64,000 nucleotides of DNA from an uncultured Paracoccaceae bacterium (GTDB lineage Bacteria; Pseudomonadota; Alphaproteobacteria; Rhodobacterales; Rhodobacteraceae), in the NCBI GenBank assembly GCA_951812615.1, contig CATOSU010000001.1, forward strand, positions 558,001 through 622,000, read 5' to 3'. Every line of letters starts with the position of its first letter. Positions within the stretch are counted from its first letter, which is position 1. Both the position numbers and the translations under genes were made by a program. The notes beneath the pieces were generated by a model. That model did not search any database and was not told the DNA's origin. It saw only the letters and a list, made by a program, of their open reading frames with translations. Shown here piece after piece: positions 37,601 to 48,350 of the stretch.

Positions 37601-39403
37601 GAAGGCAATCAGCAATTCGCCCAGCATCTTCTGGTACTGCGCGCCCTCACCGGGGAACATAAAGGCCAGCTTGCCGTCGACCGGCGTGTCCGAGGCAATG
37701 ATGCCCGAACGCAGGCGGAAGCTGCCCTTGCCCGCCTCAAGGCGCGTCGCGGCCTTGTCGAGCTTTTCCAGAAGATCGGAATGCGATGTCACCACAAGCG
37801 CAAGACGGCATGGCCCCGTGCCGGCGGCAGCAGCGGCCGAGGCCGCGATTGTCGCCAGTGACTTCCGCTCATTCGCCTCAAAGCGCGTGGCCAGATGGCG
37901 GGCGCGGGATGCAAGCTCTGCCGTGCTGCAGGCGGCCAGAACGATCAGTTCTTCGGCCCAGTGTTTCGGCGGCGCGGAATCGTTCGATTGTTCCAGGATG
38001 GCATGCGAATTGATGCCGCCGAAGCCGAAGGCGTTGACGCCGGCACGCCGCGGCGCGCCGCCCATTTCGTCCAGCGCCGTGATCCACGGCCGGGTTTCCG
38101 TGTTCAGGTACAGGCCGGTTTCATCCACCGGCAGGCCCTCGCGCACTTCCTCGACCAGCGTCGGCGGCAATGTCCGGTGGTACAGCGCAGAGGCGGTCTT
38201 GATCAGGCCCGCAGCCCCCGCGGCGGGGATGCAATGGCCGATCATCGATTTCACCGCGCCAAGCGCCGTAACCGGCAGCCCATGCCCTGCCCGCTCGCCG
38301 AACACGTGGCGCAGTGCATTGATCTCGGTCCGGTCACCCAGCGCGATACCGGTGCCATGCGCCTCGATAAGCGCCGGGGGCTCGACCGGCAGCCTGGCAT
38401 CTTCGTAGGCGCGTTCGATTGCAAGGATCTCGCCTTCCAGCCGCGGGGCAAGCAGTCCGGTCCCCTTGCCGTCCGAGGATTGTCCCACACCTTTCAGCAC
38501 CGCATAGATCCGGTCGCCGTCACGCTCGGCATCCTTGCGCCGCTTCAGTGCCAGAACGCCAAGACCTTCGCCCAGCAATGTGCCGTCGCCGCCCTCCGAG
38601 AAGGGCCGCACATGCCCGGTGCCGGACAAGGCGCCCAGCTGTGCAAAGACCATGATGACCTCTGCCGGGATCGAAGCGTTCACGCCACCGGCCAGCATCA
38701 GATCAGAGCGGCCCGCGCGCAGTTCGATCATCGCGGATTGAACGGACAACAAGGAGGCCGAGCAGGCCGCATCGATCAGATAGTTCGGGCCGCGCAGGTC
38801 AAGCTTGTTGGCAATCCGCCCCGTCATGACATTGGGCACCAGCCCGGGCACCATATCCGCGTTGAAGGCCGGCAATTGCCGTTCCATCGCGGCCCGCACC
38901 TCATCCAGAACAGCCGGATCGGCATCCGGCATCAGCTGGCCCAGAATCTTCCGGGTCTGGTCCAGCACCACGCCATGCTGAACGATCGAGGCATTGCTGC
39001 GATGCAAAATCGTGGAATGGCCCAGAATGATGCCTGTCCGCACCGGATCGAAAGAATTCCCGTGCAGGGCGTCGTCCAGTGCCGCCTGAGCGATCTTCAG
39101 CGCCAGAAACTGGTCCGGCTCTGACCCGTCAATCGAAGACGGCATCACACCCAGCGCCACCGGATCGATCCGGAACGCCTCGCCCAGAAACCCGCCACGC
39201 GCTGTCGGGATCCCGGTCACCTCTGTGCCGTTCAGGTAACGCTCGGCGTCCCATTCCGGCAAAGGTTCACGGATCATCTCCAGCCGGCGGCAGATATTGC
39301 TCCAGTACTGTGCGAGCGATTCTGCACCGGGGAACATGCCGGCCATGCCGACAATTGCGATGTCTTCGGGCAACCGGCCCTTATTGGATTTCGTACGTGC
39401 CAT
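34607..39403 (-). CDS. Type I synthase subunit 2: KS-AT-DH-phosphopantetheinyl transferase
   Basis: This 1598-residue intact synthase has a KS with Cys214 (DAACSASL), His in EAHGTG and His in GHCIPAAG. The AT has FMFPGEGAQY and VGHSSGEH. A hot-dog dehydratase-like region includes FLRQHVLY and LLDQLGHV. The C-terminal Sfp-type phosphopantetheinyl transferase has GVDLESGV and WCVKEAVAKLLG. There is no ACP or KR, so it must work with the adjacent subunit and perhaps the free ACP. It starts three bases after the stop of subunit 1 (TAA TAA ATG), clear translational coupling. KS/AT types resemble PUFA-synthase and secondary-lipid synthases. The product is unknown, probably a reduced acyl or polyene chain. 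Confidence 0.85.
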   Translation of the reverse strand: MARTKSNKGRLPEDIAIVGMAGMFPGAESLAQYWSNICRRLEMIREPLPEWDAERYLNGTEVTGIPTARGGFLGEAFRIDPVALGVMPSSIDGSEPDQFLALKIAQAALDDALHGNSFDPVRTGIILGHSTILHRSNASIVQHGVVLDQTRKILGQLMPDADPAVLDEVRAAMERQLPAFNADMVPGLVPNVMTGRIANKLDLRGPNYLIDAACSASLLSVQSAMIELRAGRSDLMLAGGVNASIPAEVIMVFAQLGALSGTGHVRPFSEGGDGTLLGEGLGVLALKRRKDAERDGDRIYAVLKGVGQSSDGKGTGLLAPRLEGEILAIERAYEDARLPVEPPALIEAHGTGIALGDRTEINALRHVFGERAGHGLPVTALGAVKSMIGHCIPAAGAAGLIKTASALYHRTLPPTLVEEVREGLPVDETGLYLNTETRPWITALDEMGGAPRRAGVNAFGFGGINSHAILEQSNDSAPPKHWAEELIVLAACSTAELASRARHLATRFEANERKSLATIAASAAAAAGTGPCRLALVVTSHSDLLEKLDKAATRLEAGKGSFRLRSGIIASDTPVDGKLAFMFPGEGAQYQKMLGELLIAFPEARAWFDFWDGLFPERTFPPSASVFPPPTTLDKAVAQDLEDRLFGLELGSESAFVANQALLAVMRKLEITPDVLVGHSSGEHAALASAGVFGSFDDETSRTTFAERIRTLNRLYSEMEGSDDIPGGALLTIGGVARARILELVDADPDVYLALDNCNHQAVLYGPRTKLEKIVETVGREGAISAFLPFDRPYHTPLFAPVAEKVASVYEDMNFETPKRPVYSCATAAPMPQAPGEVMDTVVTQWKSRVRFTETVERMFDDGVRLFLEVGPSANLTSFVDDALKGRGVTALSLDSRRRGGLSHFLQSLGRLWVSGRDFNVLALFSTRADPIDLDAEVAPDRERFLDNTLPFIRLPEEEAAALAVQLRPAAARPEPGASGQGVTETGTELAPSAAAPDGTAQEFEMTGYFETMDRFLEIQGKVMEAALGADVPSETADWRPPLIHRILSQDADHLVAETDADPDAEPFLRQHVLYASAVSDIDPDLYALAVQPIAVSVEVAMEAAYLLTGVAPNAMENLKALNWVAFDKGPATYRIEAQRLSDTRVRVSLYFGTELLLETDTVADGVLAGAALPDLSAPRAPVWQDDELYTTGMFHGPLYQCVSGLLAWDESGVDAVLADSPLDGFLADRGESNMLINPVLLDQLGHVVAFWFAQAYGTDFSSFPSSIERIDLPGARAEATAGSLMRCRVGFTDTNGRPTAEIANAHFLGSDLDLLDAAGNLLIQVRGFQNRLFEVPHRFYEARYRVRGTYLGHPVETGLPETTVWAVPAFDDAFLVDAGGIWLRVLAATVLSRAERETWHTMTGPMKRRRDWLMGRIAAKEAVCGWLAERYGVAVLPADVEIVPDADGRPFVNASMLAALGLPAPAISLAHSGGGAAAVAAPQNLVAGVDLESGVGVDAALLGEGGFSEAERALTGAETDGLIAGWCVKEAVAKLLGSGLTGRPKSFRVEAIDATGARVLAPDGTAHNVRLTRLDWATLAVTTGTAEAAAGVADLAE

Positions 39404-39406
39404 TTA

Positions 39407-42400
39407 TTACTGCGCCGCCTCGTGCCCAACCGCGCCCTGCACATCGTCGAGGATGTTGCCGGACCAGCCCATGATCCGCCGCAGGGATTTGTCCGAGGTC
39501 GACTCGAGCCCCTCCAGCAACCAGAGCGGACGGCCCTCAGCGTCTGAAATCGCCACGTCCATCAACACCTGCGGTGCCGTGGTTTCCGGCCGCAAACGCA
39601 GGACCATGCGGAGATCTTCGCCGGAACCGCTGTCCATTCCCAGCCGGGTCGCACGTCCCAGCGAGTTCGGCAGCGACGCTTCACCGCGATTGCTGGCGGC
39701 CCAGACCCAGGCCAGCTGGGCGGCGGCGTCCAGCAAGCCCGGATCGACCAGCCAGTTGCTGGCCGCAAGGCTGCATGGCAGCGATGCCCGCACCTCGGAC
39801 GTCACACCCGCAGCGTCCAGACCTTCGATGGCCTTGACCAGCTGGAATTCTGGCCCGTGAGAGAGAATATCGCGATAGGCCGCATAGGCCGTGAGCGTGG
39901 ACGGGGCCGCGCGATGGGCAAGGATATCTTCGGCAAGTTCGATCTGATCGGCTGGCTGCGGCAGAGCGCCCGGACGGCACATCTGCACGGATGCGCGATA
40001 ATGCATGCGGGGCATTTTGGCGGCCGAGCGGATTTCAACGCGTGCGTTGAAGCCCTCTGCATCTGCATGTTCCGAACCGTATCCGATCAGTTCCAAATTC
40101 AGTTCGGCGTCATCTTCCAGCCGGATGCCGGAGAGCACCCGCAAATCGGACAAACCGTTCACCTGCCAGTCCGGCCAGATCTCGGCAGCGGCCTCGGCTG
40201 CGAACTCAGCTGCAAAGGCCATCGGCAAAACCGGGGCGCCGCCAATGCGGTGATCTTCCAGCCATGGGACACTGTCCAGTGTCAGGGACCGCCGGAGCCG
40301 TGTTCCACCCTTATCGGCCGTGTCGCGCACAATGCCTGCCAGCAATGGCAACCGGACCGGATCGGGCGCCTGCGTCTGCACAGGCGATACCAGCGGCTCG
40401 CCGGCGCGTTCGCGTTCGCGGCGTTCCCATGGTCCGGCGCCCAGAATAACGGCGGCGTCGTGACCGCGCAGGATTTCGTCGTGGAATGCTTCGGCCCCGC
40501 CGACAGCGGGTACCAACCAGACCCCCTGAGCTTCGAATTTGGATCTCACGGCATCGGAGACCATGCCCTCGCCGTGGGTGGTCGCGCCCCATGGGCCCCA
40601 GTTGACGGCCACAACGCGGCAATCGGACCAGCGCGCATCCAGTTGATGCGCCATCCGGTTCATCACTTCATTTGCTGCCGCGTAGTCGGTCTGCCCGGAA
40701 TTGCCGTAGCGCCCGGCAACCGATGCGAAAACCGCGAAAAACTGCGGCGGTTGCGTTTCCAGAGCCTTGGCCAGCGCCAGCATTCCGAACACCTTGGGGC
40801 GCACCACGCGCATCCAGCTGTCCGGTGTCTTGTCGGTGATCTTGCGGTCTTCGATCACACCGGCGCCGTGAATTACGCCGTCGATCCGGCCATGGTCCGT
40901 CAAAACGGCAGCGACCAGTTTTTCAACGTCCTCCACTTCCCCCAGATCGGCCTGACGATAATCGACCGCCGCCCCGGCCGCCTCCAGATCCGCAAGGTTG
41001 GCGCGGATTTCACGGTCGCGCAGGATTGCAGCGCAACGGTTCTTGATCTGGACGGGCGTGAATGTTTCATCTGCCTGCCGGGCGGCCTTCATCAGGTGCT
41101 GAAACAGCGCATCGCTGCCTGGCAGAGCGGCGGTGTCTGCAGGTTCTTCACCCGGCAGGTCCGACCGTCCGACAAGCACAAAGGTCGCTCCGGGTGCCGC
41201 GAAGGGGCGCAGACATTCGGAAGTAATTCCGCGCGCGCCGCCGGTGGCCAGAATGACCGGCGCGTCGGGCAATTCCATCGCTGTGCCCCCGGCTGGCGTT
41301 TCGATGGTGCGAAACAGGGTGCGCGCGCCTTGCGGATAGCCAACCTCGATACGGCCGTCTGCCGCGGCAAGCTCGGCCAGAATATGTTGCGCCTGCGCTT
41401 CGGTATCCTCCGAGGGATCGAGATCGACGGCCTTGGGCCGCGCATCCGGCCATTCCTCGCGCAGGGATTTGGCCAGACCCGGTGCCCCGCCAGCCAGCCG
41501 CAGCGGGCCGCCGTCACGCCCGAACTGGCCGCCAAGGTCCGATACCAGCAGGAACCGCCCCTGCGACAGATCCCCGGCCAGACGACCGGCCAGACGCGCG
41601 GCGCTGGCCTCGGACGCCTCAAGCGCATCAGCCCATGTTTCGGGCTGATCCAGAGCCAGAGGAGCCGCGTCCATCGCGGCCAGATGGATAACGCCTGCAA
41701 CCGGGCCGTCGGTTGTATCAACGGCATCCAGCGCGATCCGGCGGGGCGTGCCGCCCAGTGCGGCGACGCCGTCTTCCAGCTTCCGGGCCAGAGCATCGCT
41801 CCCCCCGACGATAAGGTAAGTGCCTTCAGGCAGCGTCCCGTTTTCAGAGGGCAACGGCTGTTGCTCTGCTACAGGGACAAACCGGGGCGGTCGGGTGTCT
41901 TCTCCCGCATTCTCCGCCCCGGCGGTATCAAAAGGGCGTTGCACCTCCGCCGGTGCCGCCGCATCGCCCCCCGCTCCGCCGTTTTCGGCGAGATGCGCGG
42001 TCAGCGTCTCGACGATGGCGCCCAGCGTTTTTTGCTGGTTCAGCGTTTCGGCGATCGGTGCGGCGACCTCCGACTGGCTCGCCGGCAGGCCCTTGACCAG
42101 AGCGCCGACAATTTCCAGACGCTTGATCGAGTCGATGCCGAGATCGCTTTCAATGCCCTGATCCATGCCCAGCATGTCAGCCGGGTATCCGGTACGGTCC
42201 TCGGTGATTTCCAGAAGCAGGGCGGTAATCCCTTCTTCGTTCAGCACGTCCGGCGCCGCAGCAGCGGCAGGCGCGGGAGGTGCGACCGGTGCCGCGGCAG
42301 GAGCTGCAGGAACAGGTGCCGGCGCTGGCGCGGCTGCCTGTACAGGCGCCGGGGCCGGGGCGGCAGGAACCGCGGGCGCAACAACCGGCACCGGGGCCGG

Positions 42401-45400
42401 CGCGGGTACGGCTTCCACCGGGTGCGCGGCAATCGGAACCGCCGGGCGCGGCACAGGTTCGGCCCGGCGCGGCCGCATCGCTGCAGCGCCCCCACCAGCC
42501 CCAAGCGACGCCAGCATCACCCGTTCCTGTGTCTCCAGAAAATGTTTCATCGTGGACTGAAAGCCGGACATGACGTCGTCGGCTAAATAGGCCTGGGGCG
42601 GCGCCCCCCTAGTTCGGTCGTTATTCGAACCATCCATATAAAAGGTCTCCTTTGTAATGCGGTCAGGCCGCGCGGGCGTCTGAGCCGGAGCGGCCGGTGG
42701 CTGAGCAGCCGTGACCGCTGGGATCGGCTGGGTTGGTGCGCTGGCCCGGGCAGCGACATCCTCGACTGTCAGCACCGGAAGCGGCGGTGATCCCAAGGGC
42801 CGCGCGCCGGATCCGTTCAATAGCCAGGTCTGTTTCGGCAAGGTCTTCTGTTCGGGCACCGGTCCGGTCAGCGGGACGCTGGCACAGTCGCGGCCCGCAT
42901 AAAGCGGCGAAAGATCGATGGCAGCACCCTGAACCGCCAGCGCGCCAAGCGCTTTCAACAGACCCTTCAGGCCACCGGACTGATCGTCGATGGAAATTGC
43001 CAGATGCGGTCTGTCGCCAAGGATCTTGTCGATCATGGTGGCATGGCTGGAACGCGGCCCCAGTGTCAGGAACACGCGTGCGCCGTCGGCGTACATATTC
43101 TCGATCTCGGCCACGAATTCGACCGGGTTGGCGATCTGTGCCGCCAGAACCTTCGCAATATCGGCCGAGTCTGCGTAGCGCTCGCCGGTGGTGTTGGAAT
43201 AGACCGGGATCGACGGCTTGCCGATCGGCACGCCCGCCAGGAACTCGGCAAACCGGTCCGCCGCGGGTGCAACGATGGGTGAATGAAAGGCCGCGCCCAC
43301 GGGAATGGGGCTGATCGAGACACCCTCCGCCTCCCCTTTGGCGATTGCGGCTTCGATCCCTTACCGGCTGCCGGAAATGATGGATTGATCCGGTGCGTTG
43401 TGGTTGGCCACCAACACATCTTTGATATCTTCCACCAACGCTTCCAGAGTGGCGCGCTCGGCGCGCGCGGTAGCCATGGTGCCCAGATCGCCGCCTCTGC
43501 CGGCCTCGATCATGAATGTCCCCCTTGCGCGCGACACCCGCAAAAGATCATCCACGTCCAGAACCCCGGCAGCATACAGCGCGACCAGTTCACCATAGGA
43601 ATGCCCGGCCGCCATATCGGCCTGCATCCCGAATTGCGTCAGCAGATCAACCAGCCCCGATTCAACGACCCCGAGTGCAGGTTGGGCAATATCCGTCGCC
43701 ATCAGCGCCTTGTTCGCGTCGCTCTGCTGTTCCTCGGTATAAGCGGCCACCGGCAGGATCATGCGGCTGAGCGGCAAATCGAGCACACGGTCGCCGGTCT
43801 GCAACCGCGACGCAACCGTCGGGAACAGCAAGGCAAGATCCGCAAACATGTCCGTATACAGACTGCCCTGACCGGGGAAGATATAGGCCAGTTTGCCGTC
43901 TGCCAGATGCGGTTCACCGGCAAACGCGCCACCAATCGGACAGGACGCCGAAGCGTCCTCGACATGGGCGGCAAGCGCGGCCAACTGCTTCGGCAAATCG
44001 TCATCGGCCGAAACGACCAGACTGGCCGCCAGACCCCGCGCCGGGGCGGCTTCGGCCAGGCTGAATGCCAGATCGGCCAGATCCGGCGACCAGCCGCTGC
44101 TCAGACGTTCCGCCAGAAGCCGGATGTGCCGGACCAGCGCCTTTCGGGTCGACCCGCGCCAGACAAGCAGTTCGTGCGCCCAGCTGTTGCGCGCCGCCGG
44201 CGAGAGCTGCGGCAACTGCCGCGCCACGGCGTATTCTTCCATCGCAACGTGGAAATTCGTACCGCCGAACCCAAAGGCCGACACGCCGGCACGGCGCGGT
44301 GTTTCGGCATCATCCAGCCACGGACGCGGCTTATCGACCAGATACAGCGGAAGCTCGGGATCCTGCAGGCGCGGGTTCGGCGCAAACTTCCGCCCATGCG
44401 GCGGCAGAACCCGGTGGTGCAGCGACAACGCGGCCTTGATCAGGCCGGCCACACCGGCTGCGGCCTTGGTATGACCGATGAGGGGCTTTACCGATCCGAC
44501 GACTGACCGCCGCGGAGAGGTTTCGGATTCCGTCAAAAGCCGCGTCAGCGTCTCGATCTCGGCCGTATCGCCAACCACCGTGCCGGTCCCGTGCGCCTCG
44601 AACAGGGCGACGGTGCTGGGCGAATAGCCCGCCATTTCATACGCCCGCGTCAGGGCGCGGATCTGCCCGTCCGGATGCGGCGCGGTCATCGACCGGGCCT
44701 TGCCGTCCGACGACCCGCCGACGCCCTTGATTACAGAATAAATCCGGTCCCCGTCACGTTCGGCATCGGCAAGGCGTTTCAGCGCCACCATGCCCAGACC
44801 TTCGGAAATCACGATCCCGTCGGCGTTTTCTTCAAACGCGCCGCAGCGTCCGCGCGGCGAAAGCGCGGTGGTCTTGGAAAAACAAAGATAGCCGAACGGC
44901 CCCTGCACGGTGTCGATACCACCAGCCAGCACCATGTCCGATCGGCCGCTTTCCAGCTCCAGCACCGCCTGATAGATCGCCGTCAGAGAGGATGCACAGG
45001 CTGCATCGACGGTGTAGTTGACCCCGCCGAAATCCAGCCTGTTCGCCGTCCGCCCGGCTGCCACGTTCAGCAGAATCCCGGCAAAGCTGTCCTCGGTCCA
45101 GTCCGGCAGCAACTCTGCCGCTCCGGGATCAATCTGCCCCATAAAGCGCGGCATTTCCGAACGCACGGCATATTGCGCGCCCACGTCACCGGCGCCGCCG
45201 GAGGCCCCCAGAATCACCGAGGTCCGCAGTTGCGGCAGGCCCAGCTGCCGGTCCTCATCACCGTCCAGCCCGGCGTCTGCCAGACAGCGGTGCGCCACCT
45301 CCAGCGTCATCAGCTGTAATGGATCCAGCGCCTTGATCGCTTTTGGCGGAATTCCGTACCGCATGGGATCAAACGGCATATCTTCGAGGAAGCCGCCCCA

Positions 45401-47631
45401 TTTCGAATAGATCTTGTCCGGTGCTTCGCGATCGGGATCGAAATACAGCCGCCAGTCCCAACGCTCCCGGGGTATCTCGGTGATCGTCTCCCGGGCGTTC
45501 AGAATGTTCTCCCAATAGGCCTTCAGATTGGCCGCGCCCGGGAAATAGGCGCTCATCCCGACGATGGCGATGTCGGCCGGGGTCGACGGCCGCGCCACCT
45601 GCGGTTCCGCAGGCACAGCCGGATCCGGCAGCGCCAGCGACTTCAGCCGCTCAACCGCGCCGGTGCAGACGTCTTGGTGGAGCGCGTCGATCGTGCCGAC
45701 ACTGTCGCGCAGCGTCGCCACCTGACCGATCATGTACATGCCTTCCTGCGCCTGGCGCTTGGCCGGCACGGCCTTCAGATCGTCGCCGTCACGCTCTGTC
45801 GCCTTGGAGGCGACCCGCAGCCGGCCCAGCGTCAGGGATTCCAACGCATCGCGGATGTCTTCCCCGCCCGTGCCTTCGGCTTCCAGTTCGCGCCGCCGGT
45901 TGGCAAATTCCTCGCTAAAGGGACTGATCGCCGCGCGGCTGGCGTGGCCGGGGCCGGTTTCCAGCGTGACCGTCTCTTCGCAGTCCAGCAGCACCTTCTG
46001 AAACTCCGGCACGATTGCGCCGGCCGACACCGCTTCCTGTGTGAACAGATAGGCCGAGCCCATGAGCACGCCGGTCTTTATCCCGCGTTCGGCCAGCGGT
46101 GCCGCGAAGCTCGCCACCATCGCGGCCGAGGTCGCGTCGTGAATGCCGCCCGCGAACAACACGCTGGTTTCTTCGTTCGCGGCCCGGTCGCCCGCGTTTT
46201 CCAGCAGGGTCGACACCATGCTGTCCCACAGCACAAGGCTCGACATCGGGCCGACATGGCCACCGCATTCCCGTCCCTCGAAAACGAAACGCCGTGCGTC
46301 CTGTTCGAGGAACATCTTGAGCAAGCGCGGTGACGGAACGTGCAGATAGGACGGAATGCCGTCTGCCTCGAGCGCGCGCGCCTGATCGGGACGCCCGCCC
46401 GCGATCAGGGCAAAGGTCGGACCATATTTCAGCGCCACCTGCACCTGATCCTTGATCAGTTGCGAAGGCGCAAACCCCAGCAAACCCACACCCCACGGCT
46501 TACCCCGCAACCGTTCTGCAGCGTCCGCCAGAAGCGTATCGGCCTGTTTCGGCCGCATGAGCGCCAGCGCCACCATCGGCAAAGCGCCCGCCTCGGCCAC
46601 ATCGGCTGCAAAAGCGGCCGTGTCCGAAACCCGTGTCATTGGCCCCTGAACGATCGGCCAGCGGGTTTTGTGCACTGCGGCGACCCCCTGTCCTTCGTCC
46701 ATCACGTGGCTCTCGGCGGCGACCGACACCGCCCGCGCCGAATGTGTCTGAAGCGCGCGGGCCAACCGGCCAACCGGCCAACGCTGCCATAGCGTTCCGC
46801 GAAATCCAGAGCAAAACAGGCCGCTTGTCCGACCGGAGCAATCTGTCCTGCAGACAGATCCCAGCCGAAGGCCTCTGCGGCTGACGCGTCCTGGCCTTCC
46901 GGCCCGCGTGCGAACGCAGATCGCAGTGCTGATGCAGCGCCGGCACCCGGACGCTCGATCCCGCGCCAGAGGACACCGCCGGCGCCTTCGATCAGCACCT
47001 TGTCACCACCGGTCATACGGGCCAGCACGGGCCGCAGCGAAGCGGCCAGAGCAGATTCGCGCAGCGACAGGCACTGGTCGTCCAGAACCACACCGGCGGC
47101 ACCGCCGACCCGGACGGCCCCGGCGGAATGCAGCCCGATGCCCCCACGCACAAGGATACGGGACGCGCCCGCAGCCACTGCCTTTTGCAGAAGAATGAAG
47201 CTTGTCGCCTCGCCCACCCGGCCGCCGGCTTCGTGCCCCTTGAGGATGAGCCCGTCCGCCGCAATCTTCCCGGCAAGGCGGTCGTCCCAGGCGACGGCCT
47301 CCAATAGAACCTGCGCGCCCGCCTTGCGCAGTGCCGCGACTTTCTTGGGCGCAGCAAGCGCCGCCGCGGCCGGAAGAACCACGGTCGACAACCCGGACTC
47401 GCCCCAGCGTTTTGCAAGGTCGAGCGCCGCGTCCACGTCCCGGATGGCAATACCGAAACCGCCACTGGTCGCTTTGGCGAGGGTGCCGAGCGCCTGTTCA
47501 ATCACAGGGCCCGGCAGCGCCAGTTCCGCGTTCAGTATGCCAAGATGGCCCGCCCGAACAGCTGCTACGGCCAACGAGGGATCGCCTGTACCAGCTGGCG
47601 AAAATACTGTTATTGAAAAGTCTTGGGTCAT
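39407..47631 (-). pseudogene. Type I synthase subunit 1: NMO-NMO-KS-AT-ACP-KR-DH, interrupted by 8-bp duplication and TAA
   Basis: Read through, this is one ~2739-residue synthase. Two nitronate-monooxygenase-like FMN barrels come first (GHEAGGRVGE; then IVQGPMTRVSD and GRECGGHVGP), a probable enoyl reductase as in PfaD. KS: Cys in DAACASSL, EAHGTG, GHTKAAAG. AT: FPGQGS and AGHSYGEL. Ala/Pro linker. ACP with LGIDSIKR, the PUFA-synthase signature. KR: TGGARGIT and YAAAN. DH: DHRIGGAPVLP and LLDAAAQLAW. An extra 8-bp copy in a GCCAACCG tandem (46761-46782) shifts the frame between the barrels; deleting one copy restores RLARALQTH. TAA at 43361-43363 cuts the AT after ISGSR. Open pieces: 46702-47631, 43361-46765, 39407-43300. 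Confidence 0.85.
46761..46782. repeat. GCCAACCG tandem repeat (2.75 copies) inside synthase gene
   Basis: GCCAACCG occurs twice, followed by GCCAAC. Eight is not a multiple of three, so gain or loss of a unit switches the synthase frame. Removing one unit restores the open frame. The repeat can arise by replication slippage. Confidence 0.85.
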
Positions 47632-47768
47632 GTCCGTTTCATCCGTGTCGCTCAGCAGGCGTAATCAAGTTAATTCCGAAAGACGGGACGGGCCGGACAG
47701 GCGACTTTACACTAAAAAAATGGACGTCAGTGACCGGTACCAATCAATGTGACCAACGTCGTGAACGT

Positions 47769-48269
47769 TCAGGATTCATTATTGTCCTTGTCCTCGTTTT
47801 CCGATGCTGCCGCTTCCGCTTCCTGATCCAGGGTCTGAAGGCGTTCCTGAAGGCGCTGAATTCTTTCCTCGATACGGCTGCGCTGCTGTTCCGGATCGCC
47901 CTGCATCTGGCCGCCCATGCCGCCAGCGCCGCCCATGCCGCCACCGCCGCCGAACCGGCCTGCACCGCCGCCCATACCGCCGCCCATGCGACCTGCGCCA
48001 CCGCCCATGCGGCCTGCGCCGCCCATGCGGCCTGCGCCACCGCCCATGCGGCCTGCGCCACCAAACCGGCCTGCGCCACCACCCATGCGGCCTGCGCCAC
48101 CAAACCGGCCTGCGCCGCCGCCTTCAGCATCCCCGGCGCCTTCGCCTTCGTTCGCTTCGGTCACTTTGTTGTACACCGGCCCCTGGTTTTCCCGAAGGCG
48201 CCGCAGCGCATCGCGCCGCTTTGACTCTTCGGTTCCTTTACCGTCTGTCTTTCCCTTGTCTTCAGCCAT
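47769..48269 (-). CDS. Gly-Arg-rich repeat protein with C-terminal coiled coil
   Basis: This 166-residue protein has a charged helical N-terminus (ESKRRDALRRLRENQG), then residues ~47-125 almost wholly Gly with GAGRFGG and GAGRMGG units, then a coiled coil (RIEERIQRLQERLQTLDQE) and an acidic tail. Arg is at 55, 61, 68, 74, 81, 87, 94 and 105, always G-R-(F/M)-G-G. Such sites are the classic target of protein arginine methyltransferases, and the island encodes one. ATG 48269 is chosen because GGAG lies about seven bases upstream. No signal peptide is seen. It lies just before synthase subunit 1 and shares Gly/Met composition with the exporter protein. Confidence 0.78.
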   Translation of the reverse strand: MAEDKGKTDGKGTEESKRRDALRRLRENQGPVYNKVTEANEGEGAGDAEGGGAGRFGGAGRMGGGAGRFGGAGRMGGGAGRMGGAGRMGGGAGRMGGGMGGGAGRFGGGGGMGGAGGMGGQMQGDPEQQRSRIEERIQRLQERLQTLDQEAEAAASENEDKDNNES

Positions 48270-48350
48270 ATCAAGTCTCCCTCGCAACTTGTTTCAACAG
48301 TTCCCGCGGAACCGTTTTGTTTTCAATTTCATGGTCTCGCGCGCAACACC

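Noticed and set aside
39857-42586. Long open frame (909 codons) on the plus strand opposite synthase 1
   Set aside because: Its translation has no family features and is rich in Arg/Gly/Pro as expected for antisense of GC-rich coding DNA; the synthase domains on the minus strand explain the region.
34607-47631. Enediyne polyketide synthase
   Set aside because: The PPTase domain is suggestive, but enediyne synthases carry ACP, KR and DH in the same protein as the PPTase, and no enediyne core or warhead genes are present.
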